Source of the DNA: Alopecurus myosuroides
Taxonomy: Eukaryota; Streptophyta; Magnoliopsida; Poales; Poaceae
NCBI GenBank assembly: GCA_028641055.1
Contig: CM054059.1
Coordinates: forward strand, 48,431,682 to 48,495,681
Reading direction: 5' to 3'
Length of the DNA stretch: 64,000 nt
The notes under the pieces were generated by a model that was not told the DNA's origin, made no database searches, and saw only the letters and a list, made by a program, of their open reading frames with translations. Shown here one piece after another: positions 22,583 through 34,670 of the stretch. The translations under genes and the position numbers were made by a program. Within the stretch, counting starts at the first letter, position 1. Every line of letters starts with the position of its first letter.

Positions 22583-24130
22583 TTAGAGCATCTTCAACCG
22601 GCCACCCAAAATCTCCCCCAAAAGCACAGACTGACAGCCCGGGCTAAAAGCACTCACCCAACCGTCCTCCCCAAAGTCAGTACAAACGCCCGGGCAGCCC
22701 GGAAATCCCCAAACCCAGCCCATATGCGGGAGGGTTTGCGATCGCCTAGATGCGTCCGGACAACCAGCCACTTCGGATTCGGCCCACCCCGACCCCACAT
22801 ATATCCCCTCATTCCACACTATGCAGAAAACCCTAGCTCCACTCTTCGTCGGTCCCCTTTCACTCCACTCTCTTCTCCGTCATATCCACTCGACAATGGC
22901 TAGCTCTAGCAGAAGATTTGGGACTAAGATGTAATGAGATGCCCTTGTGGTGGTGGAGGAGGAGGTTTGAAACGGATTTGGGGAGGAGAAGAAAGCCCTA
23001 TCGCTAGCAGCTGCTTCAGCGGCTGAGGTTCCATGCTTCTCCTATGGATGGACTTCCGCGTCCACCGCTGCCTCAATCGCCACACTTATCTTCATTCGCT
23101 CAATTCTACAATGCATGCATGCACAATGTAGAAATTGTGTAGTACTATCGTAGCTTAATTTAGCTTGTCAACCTGTAGAACGGATGAGGCCCCCGTACTC
23201 CGCTGTCGAGTATTCTTAGTTACGTTCATGGCAAGGGGTGCCACAAGCCTGCTGATAAATCCGTGGGTGGAAACATGGGAGAGGAACAAACAGGGACACG
23301 ATTTACCCAGGTTCGGCACGTCGCAACTAAGGCAATGTTCCTACTCCTGCAATCTCTCTAAATCAGGGCTGAAGCCTAAAATATACAAAGTACAATATGA
23401 GTAGGGTTTCGCTATCTCGACGAGGATGAGCTCTCCGCCATAGGATACTTTGTTGTGCAAAACTTGGTTAGGGTGGGGAGGGGAGATCAGGTGCCGTTTT
23501 CCTTTGTTTTGGGCTAGGGTGTATCAAGTGTTCAATCAAAGTTCCGGAGTATTCGGCACCGAGCAATCTCTCCGCCATAGGTGGTCATGCATGCAAGCCG
23601 TCGTTTACAAGTTTACCGGCTATTACGCCGAAGTGGAATGTATAAGTTTCAGGAAAAGTTTGTACACTACATTGAATTTTACCATTTGTTGAGTGGCTTT
23701 TCTATTTATTACGAGGAGGAGGATGACATCCGAATGTTCAATCAAAATTCAGGGCGGGCACGACAATGGGAGCTCGGCCATTGGACATTTTGAAGGCTTG
23801 TTCGTCCGTGTACTACATGTCGGATTCCGAGAAGAGGGAGAGGATGCGTCGTGCGGAGATCCAGGATCGAATGGCATGCCGCACTCGACCGATGGAACAT
23901 GAAGCGGTCGACACCCAAGTCAAGGCTGGTGCGGAGACCGGGCAGATGGCTGTCGGCACGGAGGCTCGGAATGTAGGGCGCGCGCGACAGAGGGAGCGTA
24001 AACGTTATGCGATAGATAGAGCGGTGCGTCTCAGTCCCACGCTCTGATTTCCCGGTATACCACCGTTCATCCTGCGATCATGTGTTCCAGATAAATTTGT
24101 ATCCGCAGTGATGAAGCATGTTTGCGTGTG

Positions 24131-25393
24131 GTGTCTGCGTGTTGACACTCGTTGGTAAACCCCAAGAGAAAGGTTGTGAAGAGTGTAGCGGCAAGTTGTC
24201 CCTCATAAAGAAACCAAGGTTGAATCGAACGGTAGGAGAAAGAAATCAGTTCTGAAGGTTGATGCAGCTGATGTTAGGCAAGGCGCACTACCGGTTCAGC
24301 AGCAACGTGGAATCAACACAACACAATCAAATTACTTTGCCCCAACGAAGCAGTGAGGTTGTCAATTTTACCGGTTTTGCTAAAACAAAGGATTAGACGT
24401 ATAGTGTGGAAAATCGTATTTGTTTGTAGTAGATGAAAGAGAACAATAATTGCAGTAGGAAAACAACGGTTGCAGTGATTGTATATCAGTATAAAGAAAT
24501 GGACCGGGGTCCACAGTTCACTAGAGGTGTCTCTCCAAAACAGATAGATAACATGCTGGATAAACAAATTACGGCTGGGCAATTGACAGATATAAAGGTT
24601 GCACCGTAGTGCATATCCATGACATGATGATTACTATGTGATTCATGCGGACATTACAACAAGATACATAGACCGTTATTCAACTACATCTATGACTAAT
24701 AATCCACCCTCAGAGTGTCGTCCGAGCAAACTTTGGGTATTAAGTTGCAAGCAACAGATAATTGCATTAAGCAAAGTGTGTAATGCAAACAATAAAATCA
24801 TCCTTAGACAAAGAATTGTTGTTTTCTCCCTAATGGCAATAGCACATCCCCCACCCGTTACGTTTCTGTCACTCGAGCGTGAATGAAAGGGAGGCATGAA
24901 CCCACTATCGAGCATAAATAATCCCTCTTGGAGTTACAAGCATCAACTTGGCCATAGCATCTATTAGTAACGGTGATCATGCAAGATCATAAATAACATA
25001 CACATGAAAAGAACATGATAGATTGATAATCATTGGACATAGCATTCAATATTCATCAGATCCCAGCAAACACAACATGTAGCATAAGAAATGGACAGGG
25101 GTCCACAGTTCACTAGAGGTGTCTCTCCAAAACAGATAGATAACATGTTGGCTAAACAAATTACAGCTGGGCAATTGACAGATATAAAGGCTGCACCGTA
25201 GTACATATGATGATCTTGATGAAGTTAGGAAGCTCACAAGATCTAAACATGAGGCATAAAGAGGAGAGAACAACAATCTAGCTACTTCTATGGACCCGTA
25301 GTCTAGGGATGAACTACTCACGCATCACTCTGGAGGCAGGCATGATGATGAAGAGCCCTCCGGTGTTGATTCCCCCTCCTGGTAGGGTGCCGG
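24131..25393 (-). repeat. Element C 3' LTR, distal part
   Basis: Matches the 5' LTR at 53703 onward (GTGTCTG(C/T)GTGTTGACACTCG). Interrupted at 25393 by element B, within GGTAGGGTGCCGG. It contains a 118-bp internal duplication (24495-24612 and 25087-25204) that the 5' LTR lacks. Confidence 0.8.
25087..25204. repeat. Internal duplication in element C 3' LTR
   Basis: Repeats 24495-24612 (GTCCACAGTTCACTAGAGG, CTCTCCAAAACAGATAGATA) with few changes. The matching place in the 5' LTR (near 54557) lacks it, so it arose after insertion. Confidence 0.75.
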
Positions 25394-26605
25394 TGATGAA
25401 CCACAAGTATAGGGGATCGCAACAGTCTTCGAGGGAAGTAAACCCCAAATTTATTGATTCGACACAAGGGGAGCCAAAGAATATTTATAAGCCTTAACAA
25501 CTGAGTTGTCAATTCAGCTATACCTGAAAGTAGACTTGCTCGCAATAGTTTATCAGTGGTAACAGTTTTATAGCAGCAGTAGTAGTAAAATAACAGTAGG
25601 AACAAAATAGTAACAACAGTAGTAATGACGGAAAACAGCATGATGAAAGTATCGTAGGCATAGGGGAATGGATGAACAAGTGTTGCATGGATAAGGTAGT
25701 TCATGTAATAATCTAAACATGGGCATTGCATTAACACTCCGTGAACACACATGATCCTCACATCACAACCATCCCCTCTGCTTGTCCCAATTCTATCACT
25801 TTGGGGCCTCGGGTTCCGGAAAATGACATGTGTAAGCAACTTGCAGATATGATCAAGAAACATAATTATACTCATGAAACAATAACATGTTTAGATCTGA
25901 GATCATGGCACTCAGCCCCAAAGTGACAAGCATTAAGCATAACAAGCTGCAATAACGGTAAAAAAAACTTACAATGGATACTAGGAACTATGCCCTAACA
26001 ATCTGGCAATATTACATGATCGATCTCATCCAATCCCTTCCATCCCTCTCAGCCTACAACATTGTTTACTCACACATGGACGGGGGAATCATGGATGGTT
26101 GATGGAGAAGAGGTGGCGGCGACGATGGCGATTATCTCCTCCGAATCTCCGTCCCAGCAGGGTGCCAGAACATGAACTTCTGACCCCCCCGAATTGAGTT
26201 TCAAGGTGGCGGCGGCTCTGTGGTGTTTCTGTGGAATATGACAAACCCCTTATTGTTTTAGGGTTACGGGCGATAAGTAGTCGAAAGGGTAGCCCGAGTG
26301 GGTGCCTGGGGGCCCCACACCACCAGGTGGCGTGGCCTAGGGGGGCGCGCCCAGGGGTGGTATGGCCCCCTCGTGGACCCCCTCCAGGTCTACTTCTGGC
26401 TCCGGGAGTCTTCAGGTGTTTTAAGGTCTTTGGGATCTTTTCTGGGCATTTTCCCGAAAGTTGATTTTTCTGCACAAAAACAAGACACCAAGGTAATTCT
26501 GCTGAAAACAACATTACTCTGTATTAGTTGTATCTAAAACTCACAAGTTTGGAGGCAAACAATAGCAAAAGTGTTCGGAAAAGGAGATACATTTTGGACA
26601 TATCA
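25394..26605 (-). repeat. Element B 3' LTR
   Basis: Plus-strand edge TGATGAACCACAAGTATAGG, other edge GGACATATCA; 1212 bp. About 200 bp present in the 5' LTR (near 41750-41950) are missing here, between GGGCATTGCA and AACAC(T/A)CGTG-like sequence. Confidence 0.85.
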
Positions 26606-28600
26606 ACTCCCGCCCAAGCTTAGCTTATTGCTTGTCCTCAAGAAATTCAGTGACAACTGAGTGCAATAAAAGAACTATTACGATAATATGATGTAAATAT
26701 ACTCACTATATGATTAAGTTCTTAGGCAAGTCATAATAATATGTATGCAAGATAAAAGTCACCTAGAAGTTATGCAAACCATGAAGAGATACCAACAAAC
26801 TAATAATGAACAACATGAAATATATCAATATGCATGATTGCAATGCTCATAATAGGTTATGATAAAGTGTACTCGCTTGCCCTTAATAATGGAGCAAAAC
26901 ATAAATGCTAGGGCACCTCTGAAGTTCAAATGAAGACTAGAAGTAAAGATATCAAAGATACAAGCATCAAAGTTATACCACAATCAACCGCGTTCTGGGA
27001 CAAGCACATTGCACTAAGAATGACAACCATGCTCAGCATAAACATAAAAGAAAGGCCCTTCACGGAGTGAAGCAGTGATTAACTCATGTGCTAGAGATTT
27101 TTATTTTATTAAACAGAGGTATTGAAAACATTTTTTAGAGAGGTGTATGCTTATGTCAACGAATGGTAAACACACAATAAGCCAACTAGACTTCACAAGA
27201 GCGGCTCCAGTAGAAGTACGTATCTGGGTAGAAGGTCATCCCTCTTTCTCTTTTGTTTACACAGTTATGCTTTGACTGATAAATCAGGGGCAAAATAGTG
27301 AAGAGAATTTGTTGTATTAAGTTTGGAGCTGGGCACCCCGCTGCCAGCTCTTCTATCATTTGGATAAGCGGATGAAGCCACTAGTCTAGGTGTGCAAAGT
27401 CCAATCAACAAGTGAGATAAAGATTCTCTACTTACGCCCTCATGAGCTAAAACAGGGGCACGAAACATGAATAATTCTTGGAGGTTTTAAAGGTAAGTAT
27501 GGTGGACACATATAGGTAGGTATGGTGGACACATTTGGAAAACTTTGGTTTTTGGGAGGTGGATGCACGAGTAGATATCATACCTAGTACAGGTTAAGGA
27601 TAGCAATAGACGGGGAGCGAAAATCAAGAGAACAACAAATGTCATAATCATGCTTGCGACAAAACAAAATTAACAGGGGCATAAAAGTGAAACAAATACT
27701 CTGAGGCAAAATAAATCATCGAGGCTTAATTGACTTTTTGTTTTCAGTCATATGCATGCGTGAGCATGTGCCAGGTCTATTCAAGCGAAACAATCAGACG
27801 TAGATACCACAATGTCATACCCTTCTATGAATAAAAAAATGCAAGCAAACATTTATACGACATGATGTCTTATATTAATAAGTTGGAATTAAACATGTGA
27901 GAGCACGAACTACTAAGCTTCAATTAAATAACATACACCTTACATGAACAAACTAAGCATGTCCACATGGATGAGTATATGTACAAAAATCAAACAAATA
28001 GAGTTCATACCAGCCTCTCACCACAACTTGAATTGTCGTAAATCGTCATGATTTCTCTTCACTCGTGTGGATTTAATAATATAGAATGATAACCAAGCTC
28101 CAACAGAGACACGGAATACTGCTGAACTCTGCCATAAACTTTATAAAACCAAAGAAGAGCAACAAATATTTTTGGGTTTTCGAATTAAAACAAGAACATA
28201 AAGAAACAAGCAAACCAGGCAAAATATTTTTGGATTTTTGAATATTAAACCGAAACGAGAAAGGAAAGCAAACCAACAAAAGAAACTAAAGAAGAAAATA
28301 AAAAGAAACAACCGAAATACTTTTGATCTTTTTGTGTTTTGGAAAGTAAGAACAAAATAATAAAAACAAAAGAAGCAAAGAAGCGAAAACGAAAGAAAGA
28401 AATGAAAACATGGATATACAAAGAACCGACAAAAACATGATATATAGATGAGTGTGATGTCGGTATACCTCCCCCAAGCTAAGGCTTTTGGCCTAAGTGG
28501 AGATCAATCCCATGCGGGGCATGAGGTGGCGCCCCCGTAGTTTGCCGAGGATGAGCCACCCTCCTTATATGTGCTCGAGGACACCCCGGTGTACTGCGTG
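26606..28600. other. Element B 3' internal region, non-coding
   Basis: A-rich sequence between the extra ORF and the 3' LTR. Its last bases next to the LTR (AGCTTGGGCGGGAGT on the minus strand) serve as the polypurine tract. 27300-27430 resembles 38530-38700 of element A (the GAGCTGGGCACCCCGC / GCGGGGTGCCCAGC stretch), showing shared ancestry. Confidence 0.5.
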
Positions 28601-28602
28601 GT

Positions 28603-29584
28603 TTAGTCCTCGGAAGGCGCATCTCTCCTCATCTCCTGCCTATGAAACTCCATCAAGCGCAGCTGCTCATCTAGCTCTCCCTTCGCGCGCGACCATGGCA
28701 TCGTGTCAACTTTGAACAAAACAGGATGCCGCAAAGTAACTTCCCTCTCATCTCCGTCAATAAATAAAACTCTATATAATAAATGTTCAGCAGTAGAGTT
28801 AGAAGTAATAAAATGATGAGCGTTCATGGAAGAAAGATGAAGGCTATAAGGAGCTATCAATTCATCATGGGAAGCAATAGGAAAGCCTAGAGCAGTTGCT
28901 ATAAGTGTTCAACAGTTCCTTTAGCAGTTAGGCGGCGAGCAATGAGAGAACCAAGGATAGACTTGTCGCTACGGTTAGTGCAACAGCAAGAAAAGCAAGA
29001 TGATAATTTGAAATTTTGCTAGTGTCCTCCCTACCAAGGACACTAGTAGCAAGATAGTAAGTAAAATATCTGATAGCAGGAAGTTGAATGTTCCTTATCT
29101 TCCCGCGCTGAGCTGAGCGGCAATCATCATTGGTAGCTCCTCGATACAACTCCATAAGATCAGCGGGTCTCTCGTGAATCTTGCACGCTGTCCCGGAGGC
29201 TTTGATACCTATAATGCTGCAAAAACTCTCCAAGGACAGGGAAAAAGGACTACCATATATCTTAAAAGCAACGGATGGGTTATATGGTGAGTTATGAAAT
29301 CTAAAACTCTCAACAAAAGTGTTTGTCAGAATAGGATATTGGGGACCTTCATCATACATGTAGTTGGTTAATCCAACCCTTTCAGTCAGCATCAAGAAGT
29401 CATCAAGTATACCTGCACATCTCAAAAATGTATAGCAAGGGAAACTAGATGGATTAACAATTCCATCGCCTCCCGCATCATCGAAGGTTGGTGCAATAAG
29501 GTCTTCATTATAGGATAGCTTCAATAGAGTAGATACGTGAGGGACTTGTTCCTCTAGGTGCATAACTCCTAAATATTTCTCCAA
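28603..29584 (-). pseudogene. Element B extra ORF downstream of protease (retrotransposon ORF of unknown function)
   Basis: A 218-aa frame (29584-28928) reads LMLTERVGLTNYMYDEGPQYP, FVESFRFHNSPYNPSVAFKIY, LMELYRGATNDDCRSAQRGK and IRYFTYYLATSVLGRE. A second frame (28860-28603) continues with LLYRVLFIDGDEREV and PWSRAKGELDEQL. This matches a protein I know from Triticeae Athila-like elements that lies in the position of the env-like gene. The frame is lost around 28930-28860, so it is broken. Function unknown. Confidence 0.6.
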
Positions 29585-30656
29585 AGTTCTGGATGTTCAC
29601 TTCTGAAATTTTCAACAATCATCACAATTTTTTTGGTTTCAAGCAACTATAAGGTGGAAACTGCTATAGAGACTTGTAGGAGAGCTAAACATGAATCAAA
29701 ACTATTTTATTTCAACTTAAATCAAGCATGCACACTCACATAATTGGTCACCTACAATACCAAAATACTCAAGAAATACTCCACCAAATAAAATTCTACT
29801 TGGATAATCGGAAGAGTCACATACCGGAGAGCAAATGCACCAAATTTCAGCAACAAAGGTGGGCTGAGCAAAGAGATCAAAAAATCTCGAGGAAGAACAA
29901 CAAGAACTCAGGTTCGAGGAAATGTGTTGAGTTTGGGGTGAGAGAAGGGAATTTTTGGCAGGGGAGAGAGCTAGTGGAGGATGGCCCCACACCATGTCCT
30001 GGAGCCACCAGGGGCTGGCCGCGCCACCCTGTGGTGTGCCTGACTGGTGGGTCCCCCTGGGGTGTCGAAGGTGCTTCCCTCCTCATTTTTGACATAAAAA
30101 ATTATTATAATTTTTCTGGAATTTTTCGAGAAACTTTATTTCGAGGTATTTTTAGAATTTAATAATTAATTAAAACCCAGAAAAAAAACTTGGAAAGGTG
30201 GAAAACAAAGCCAAAACCAGAACTACAGAGGTTCTATGACACTCCAATAACAAAATAACCAAATAAAACAAAGGTGGAGGTGGTGAAAACAAAAGTATGG
30301 ATGGTGAAAACATTCATAACCACAATAATCAAGATGAAAACATGACTATGGATGATGGAAAACATAATTGTACTAAAGTAGCAAGGTGATAACACAAGTA
30401 AACATGGTTAAAACGTACATAATGGTGATGGTGAAAACATAGTCCTCTTCATTCAAAACTATTTTGTTAACAAGGTTGATCAAGTCTTGTTACCTACACA
30501 ATTTTTACATGAAGCAAAAATTTGCTTATGACTAAATAATTATTTTACCTCAACCTTGATAGACATAGTCCCAATCATAATGATTTCATATTCTTTTGGT
30601 GGGGTTGGAATGGGACAATAAAATTCTCCAATCTTGATGGTCTCAGTATTTTCAAT

Positions 30657-31213
30657 TTAATTTAAACCATATATTCTATCGATCTTCTTAGGAAAATAAA
30701 CATTATGCTCTTTATCATTAACATTAAAGGTTACTTTTCCTTGATTGCAATAAATAACAGCCTCTGCAGTGTTAAGAAAAGGTCTCCCAAGAATAATAGA
30801 CATATTATCATCTTCATGCATTTCCAAGACAACAAAGTCAGTTAATATCAAACAATTAGTAGTCACTTGAACAGGAACATTCTCACATATACCAAGAATA
30901 GCAGTAGATTTATCAGCCATTTGCAAAGATATATCAGTGTGTGTCAATTTTCTAGAGAGAGTCTCTTATAGAGAGAAAAAGGCATAACACTAACTCCAGC
31001 TCCCAAGTCACATAATGTAGTTCTAACATAATTATTTTTAATTGAACAAGGGATAGTAGGAATACCAGGATCTCCAAGCTTATTTGGAACCTTTCCATTG
31101 AAAGAGTAATTAGCAAACATAGTGGAGATTTCCTCATTAGGAATCTTCCTTTTGTTACATACAATATCTTTCATATATTTAGAATAAGGGGGTAGTTTAA
31201 TAGCATCGGTCAA
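30657..31213 (-). pseudogene. Element B retropepsin (aspartic protease) remnant
   Basis: Two overlapping frames (31213-30944 and 30947-30657) carry the active-site strand LCDLGAGVSVMP and, after the break, the distal motif MSIILGRPFLNT. The canonical D-S/T-G triad reads DLGA, as in many Athila-like proteases. A frameshift near 30945, just after LYKRLSLEN, makes it non-functional. Confidence 0.75.
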
Positions 31214-31899
31214 GAATTTGCAAAAACTAAGATTTCATCCACTCACATAATTTATTATAGTGTTCCTCTTCCTTTGATTTATGTTTCTTATTAGGAAAAG
31301 GTATTGCTTTTTGTACCCAAGGCTCTCTTTCATTACCACGTTTATTAGCAATGAAATCCTCCTTAGTGTACTTCACAGTTTTAGTTTGCTTTTTAGGTTC
31401 AGCTACAATTTCTTCTTTATTAGAAGCATCACTTTTATCATTACCACTTTCAGTTTCAGCATCAGAAATAGATATACTATTAGGATCTTTAGCAGGTTTA
31501 GGAGAATCTACAACAGTTCTATGTCTCTTCTTCTTTTTCTTAGAAGGAGAACTATTGTTTTTGGTTGCTGAGAATCTTTTTCAATTCTTTTAGGATGTCC
31601 TTCAGAATACAAGGGATCCTGAGTAGAAACACCACTTCTAGTGATTATTTCACAAACATGTTTTTCTCTAGAAGCACTCAGAGTTGATCAATTTGAGTTT
31701 GACGATATGAAAAGGTTTGACAATAATTTTAACATCATTAGAGGTTCCCTCAATAATACCATGCAAATTATCAATAGCTCTAGAGTTGTCCATAAGATGA
31801 TTTTGCACTCTCATATTAAAGTTGTCTTGCTTAACTACGTAATTATCAAATTCATCTAAGCATTGATTAGGTGGTTTAGAATAGGGAATATATCTATTA

Positions 31900-32849
31900 T
31901 CAAAGTATTGGAGAGAGTGTTCCTCAACTCATACGTAATTCTTCTATAGGAGGTGAATTCTTCACATCTTCAGATTTAATACCCCTCTCTTTAACAGATT
32001 TCTTGGCTTCCTTCATCACTGTATCATTTAATTCAACCATCCCTCTCTTCTTGGGTGTTGGTATTGGTGTTGGCTCTGGTGTAGGTGTAGGCTCAGGTAA
32101 ATTCCGATCATCATTATTTTTGGCTATTTTAGCCAATAATTCCTTAGCTTCTTCTGGAGTTCTTTTCCTAAAAACACAACCAGCACAACTATCCAGGTAT
32201 GTCCTAGATTCAACAGTTAGTCCATTATAAAATATATCTAGGAGCTAATTTTTAGGTAATGGATTGTCAGGGCTAGCTCTTATTAAAGAACAGAACCTTG
32301 ACCAAGATTCAGGCAATTTCTCTCCTTCAATTTGCTCAAAGTTAAAGATATCGTACACAGTAGCATGTTGAGCACTAGCATGAAAATATTTTTAACAGAA
32401 AGCATTAACCAAACCCATAGGACTAGTAATAGATCCCAGTGAAAGATTGTTAAACCAAGTTTTAGCTTCATATTTCAATGAGAAAGGGAAGATCTTGGTA
32501 ACAAAATAAGTACGCAACTTAGTATCATAAGAAAATAAACTACTCAAAGATGAAAGCTCATTCATATGTTCCATAACACTTTTACTTTCAGTTCCACAAA
32601 AAGGTTCCGTCTCAACAATAGGTATATAAGAAAAATCTAGAGAGAAATCATAATCCTTATCTCTAATGTCTATGGGAGATGTAGCAAACTTAGCATCAAG
32701 AGAAGATTTATATTTAACAGTATGTCTTACAAGAACAATCTTAAGAGCACTTGCACCAGTAGTAGCCTGAGCTTCCTTAATAAATTCATCATTAAGTTCA
32801 ATATAGGTTTGATCAAAATCATCACTAGGCTCAGGTGAATTAACAGGTG
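31900..32849 (-). pseudogene. Element B gag remnant, C-terminal part
   Basis: Conceptual reading gives MEHMNELSSLSSLFSYDTKL, FPFSLKYEAKTWFNNL (retrotransposon gag core), CSLIRASPDNPLPKN, and a proline hinge PTPTPEPTPIPTPKKRGM. Stops and frameshifts occur at about 32395, 32280 and 32250. The upstream part of the same gag lies at 41037-41370, beyond element A, which inserted into it. Confidence 0.7.
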
Positions 32850-34475
32850 TGATACGTCATAAACGTATCCTTAATTTCTGATGTTCCATGTTGATTTCAT
32901 GTTATTTCCTACATGTTTGCTATACACTTTATGTCATTTTTATCAATTTCCGGGACTAACTTATTGACAAGATGCCACAGAGCCAGTTCCCTGTTTTTTG
33001 CTGTTTTTAGTTTTAGAAAAGTTGTTCTGGAAATATTCTCGGGATTGGAAAATTTGAAGCCTGGAAGTTTTAGAATTCCCGAAGGTTCCACGGAGTCCCG
33101 AAGAGGCCCAGAGAGGGTCCACATGGGGGCCACACCATAGGGCGGCGCGCCCCCTTGCTGTGCCTAGGGGTGGTGTGGGCCCCTCGGGCATCCACCGCCA
33201 TCGCCCTTTCGCCTATATAATCCCCCAGATACGTGAACCCTAAAAATATACCACTTTTTCCCGAGAAACACCCGAGGCCGCCGTCATCGTCATCTCGAGA
33301 CCGGGAGGGTTCTGGAGCTCTCCCCGGCACCCCTACTTGGAGGGGAATTCATCACCGGAGGGGTCTACACCACCATGCCCTCCTACGAATTGATGCCTGA
33401 GTAGTTCATCACTGGACTACGGGTCCATATCAGTAGTTAGATGTTTGTCTCGTCCACTTTGTGCCTCATGTTTAGATCTCGTGAGCTTCACCTGATCGAG
33501 ACCATCTTTATGGAATGCTACATGTTGTGTTTGCTGGGATCCGATGAATGTTGAATGCTATGTCTTATGATTATTAATCTATAATGCTATCTTCATGCAT
33601 ATGTTATTTATGATCTTGCATGCTCTCTGTTATTAGTAGATGCTCTGGTCAAGTAGATGCTAGTAACTCCAAGAGGGAGTATTTATGCTCGATAGTGGGT
33701 TTATGCCTCCTTTGCATCTGTAATCGAGTGACAGAAACATGAAGGATGGAGGATGTGTTGTTTCCATTAGGGATAAAACAACGGTGTTTACTTAGTTTAC
33801 ATTGTTTACATTACACACTTTGCTTACTGCAATTATCTGTTGCTTGCAACTTAACACCCAATGTTTGTTTGGATGATATTCGGAGGGTGGATTATTCGTC
33901 ATAGATGCAGTTGGATGATGGTCTATGTATCTTGTTGTAATGCCCGCATGAATCAGAGAGTAATCTTTATGTCTAGCATATGCACTACGGTGCAGCTTTC
34001 ATTCCTGTCAATTGCCCAGCCGTAATTTGTTCACCACACATGTTATTTATCTTTTATGGTGAGACACCTCTAGTGAACTGTGGACCCGGTGCATTTTCTC
34101 ATTCTGATAATACACACACTGCTTCCACTGCTTTCATACTGCTTCCACTTCTTTCACACTGCTACTCCTGGTTTCATACTGTTCTCATACTGTTTTCCAC
34201 ACCATACATTTAACCTCCTTGTTATCAGCAAAAACGGTGAGATTGACCACCTCACTGCTTCGGTCGGGCAAAGCAAATTGTTTGTGCTGTGTAGGTTCCA
34301 CGTTGCTGCTGAACCAGTAGTGCGCCATGCCATCTCAGCCACATCAACCTTCTGAAGTTACTCCTTCCTCCTACTAGTCGATTAAACCTTGGTTTCTTTC
34401 TGAGGGTAAACTGTTGCTGTGCTCATCATACCTTCCTCTTGGAGTTTCCCAACGAGTGCATGACCTGCACCATCA
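32850..34475 (+). repeat. Element A 5' LTR
   Basis: 1626 bp from TGATACGTCATAAACG to GCACCATCA. GCCTATATAATCCCCC at 33212 resembles a TATA box of the LTR promoter and recurs in the 3' LTR at 39785. Confidence 0.85.
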
Positions 34476-34485
34476 AGCTAATTTC

Positions 34486-34503
34486 TAGCGCCGTTGCCGG
34501 GGA
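34486..34503 (+). other. Element A primer-binding site (tRNA-Asp)
   Basis: TAGCGCCGTTGCCGGGGA is complementary to the 3' end of plant tRNA-Asp except at the second base. It lies ten bases after the LTR. tRNA-Asp priming is typical of the Athila lineage. Confidence 0.8.
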
Positions 34504-34670
34504 GGAAAAGAATTTCTGCAAGGGGAGTCTCTCACTTCCAATCTCTTTACTTTGTTTTTCTTTTTCTTAGTTTATTTTATTTTGTCTTTTTTGCTTCCCT
34601 TTATCAAAAACACAAAAAATTTAGTTCCTATTCTAGCTATAGTTTTATTCCTATTTTTAGTATTGTTAAA

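Noticed and set aside
23450..24047. Possible transposase of the Harbinger-like element
   Set aside because: No DDE catalytic motifs or MYB-like domain could be seen in any of the frames.
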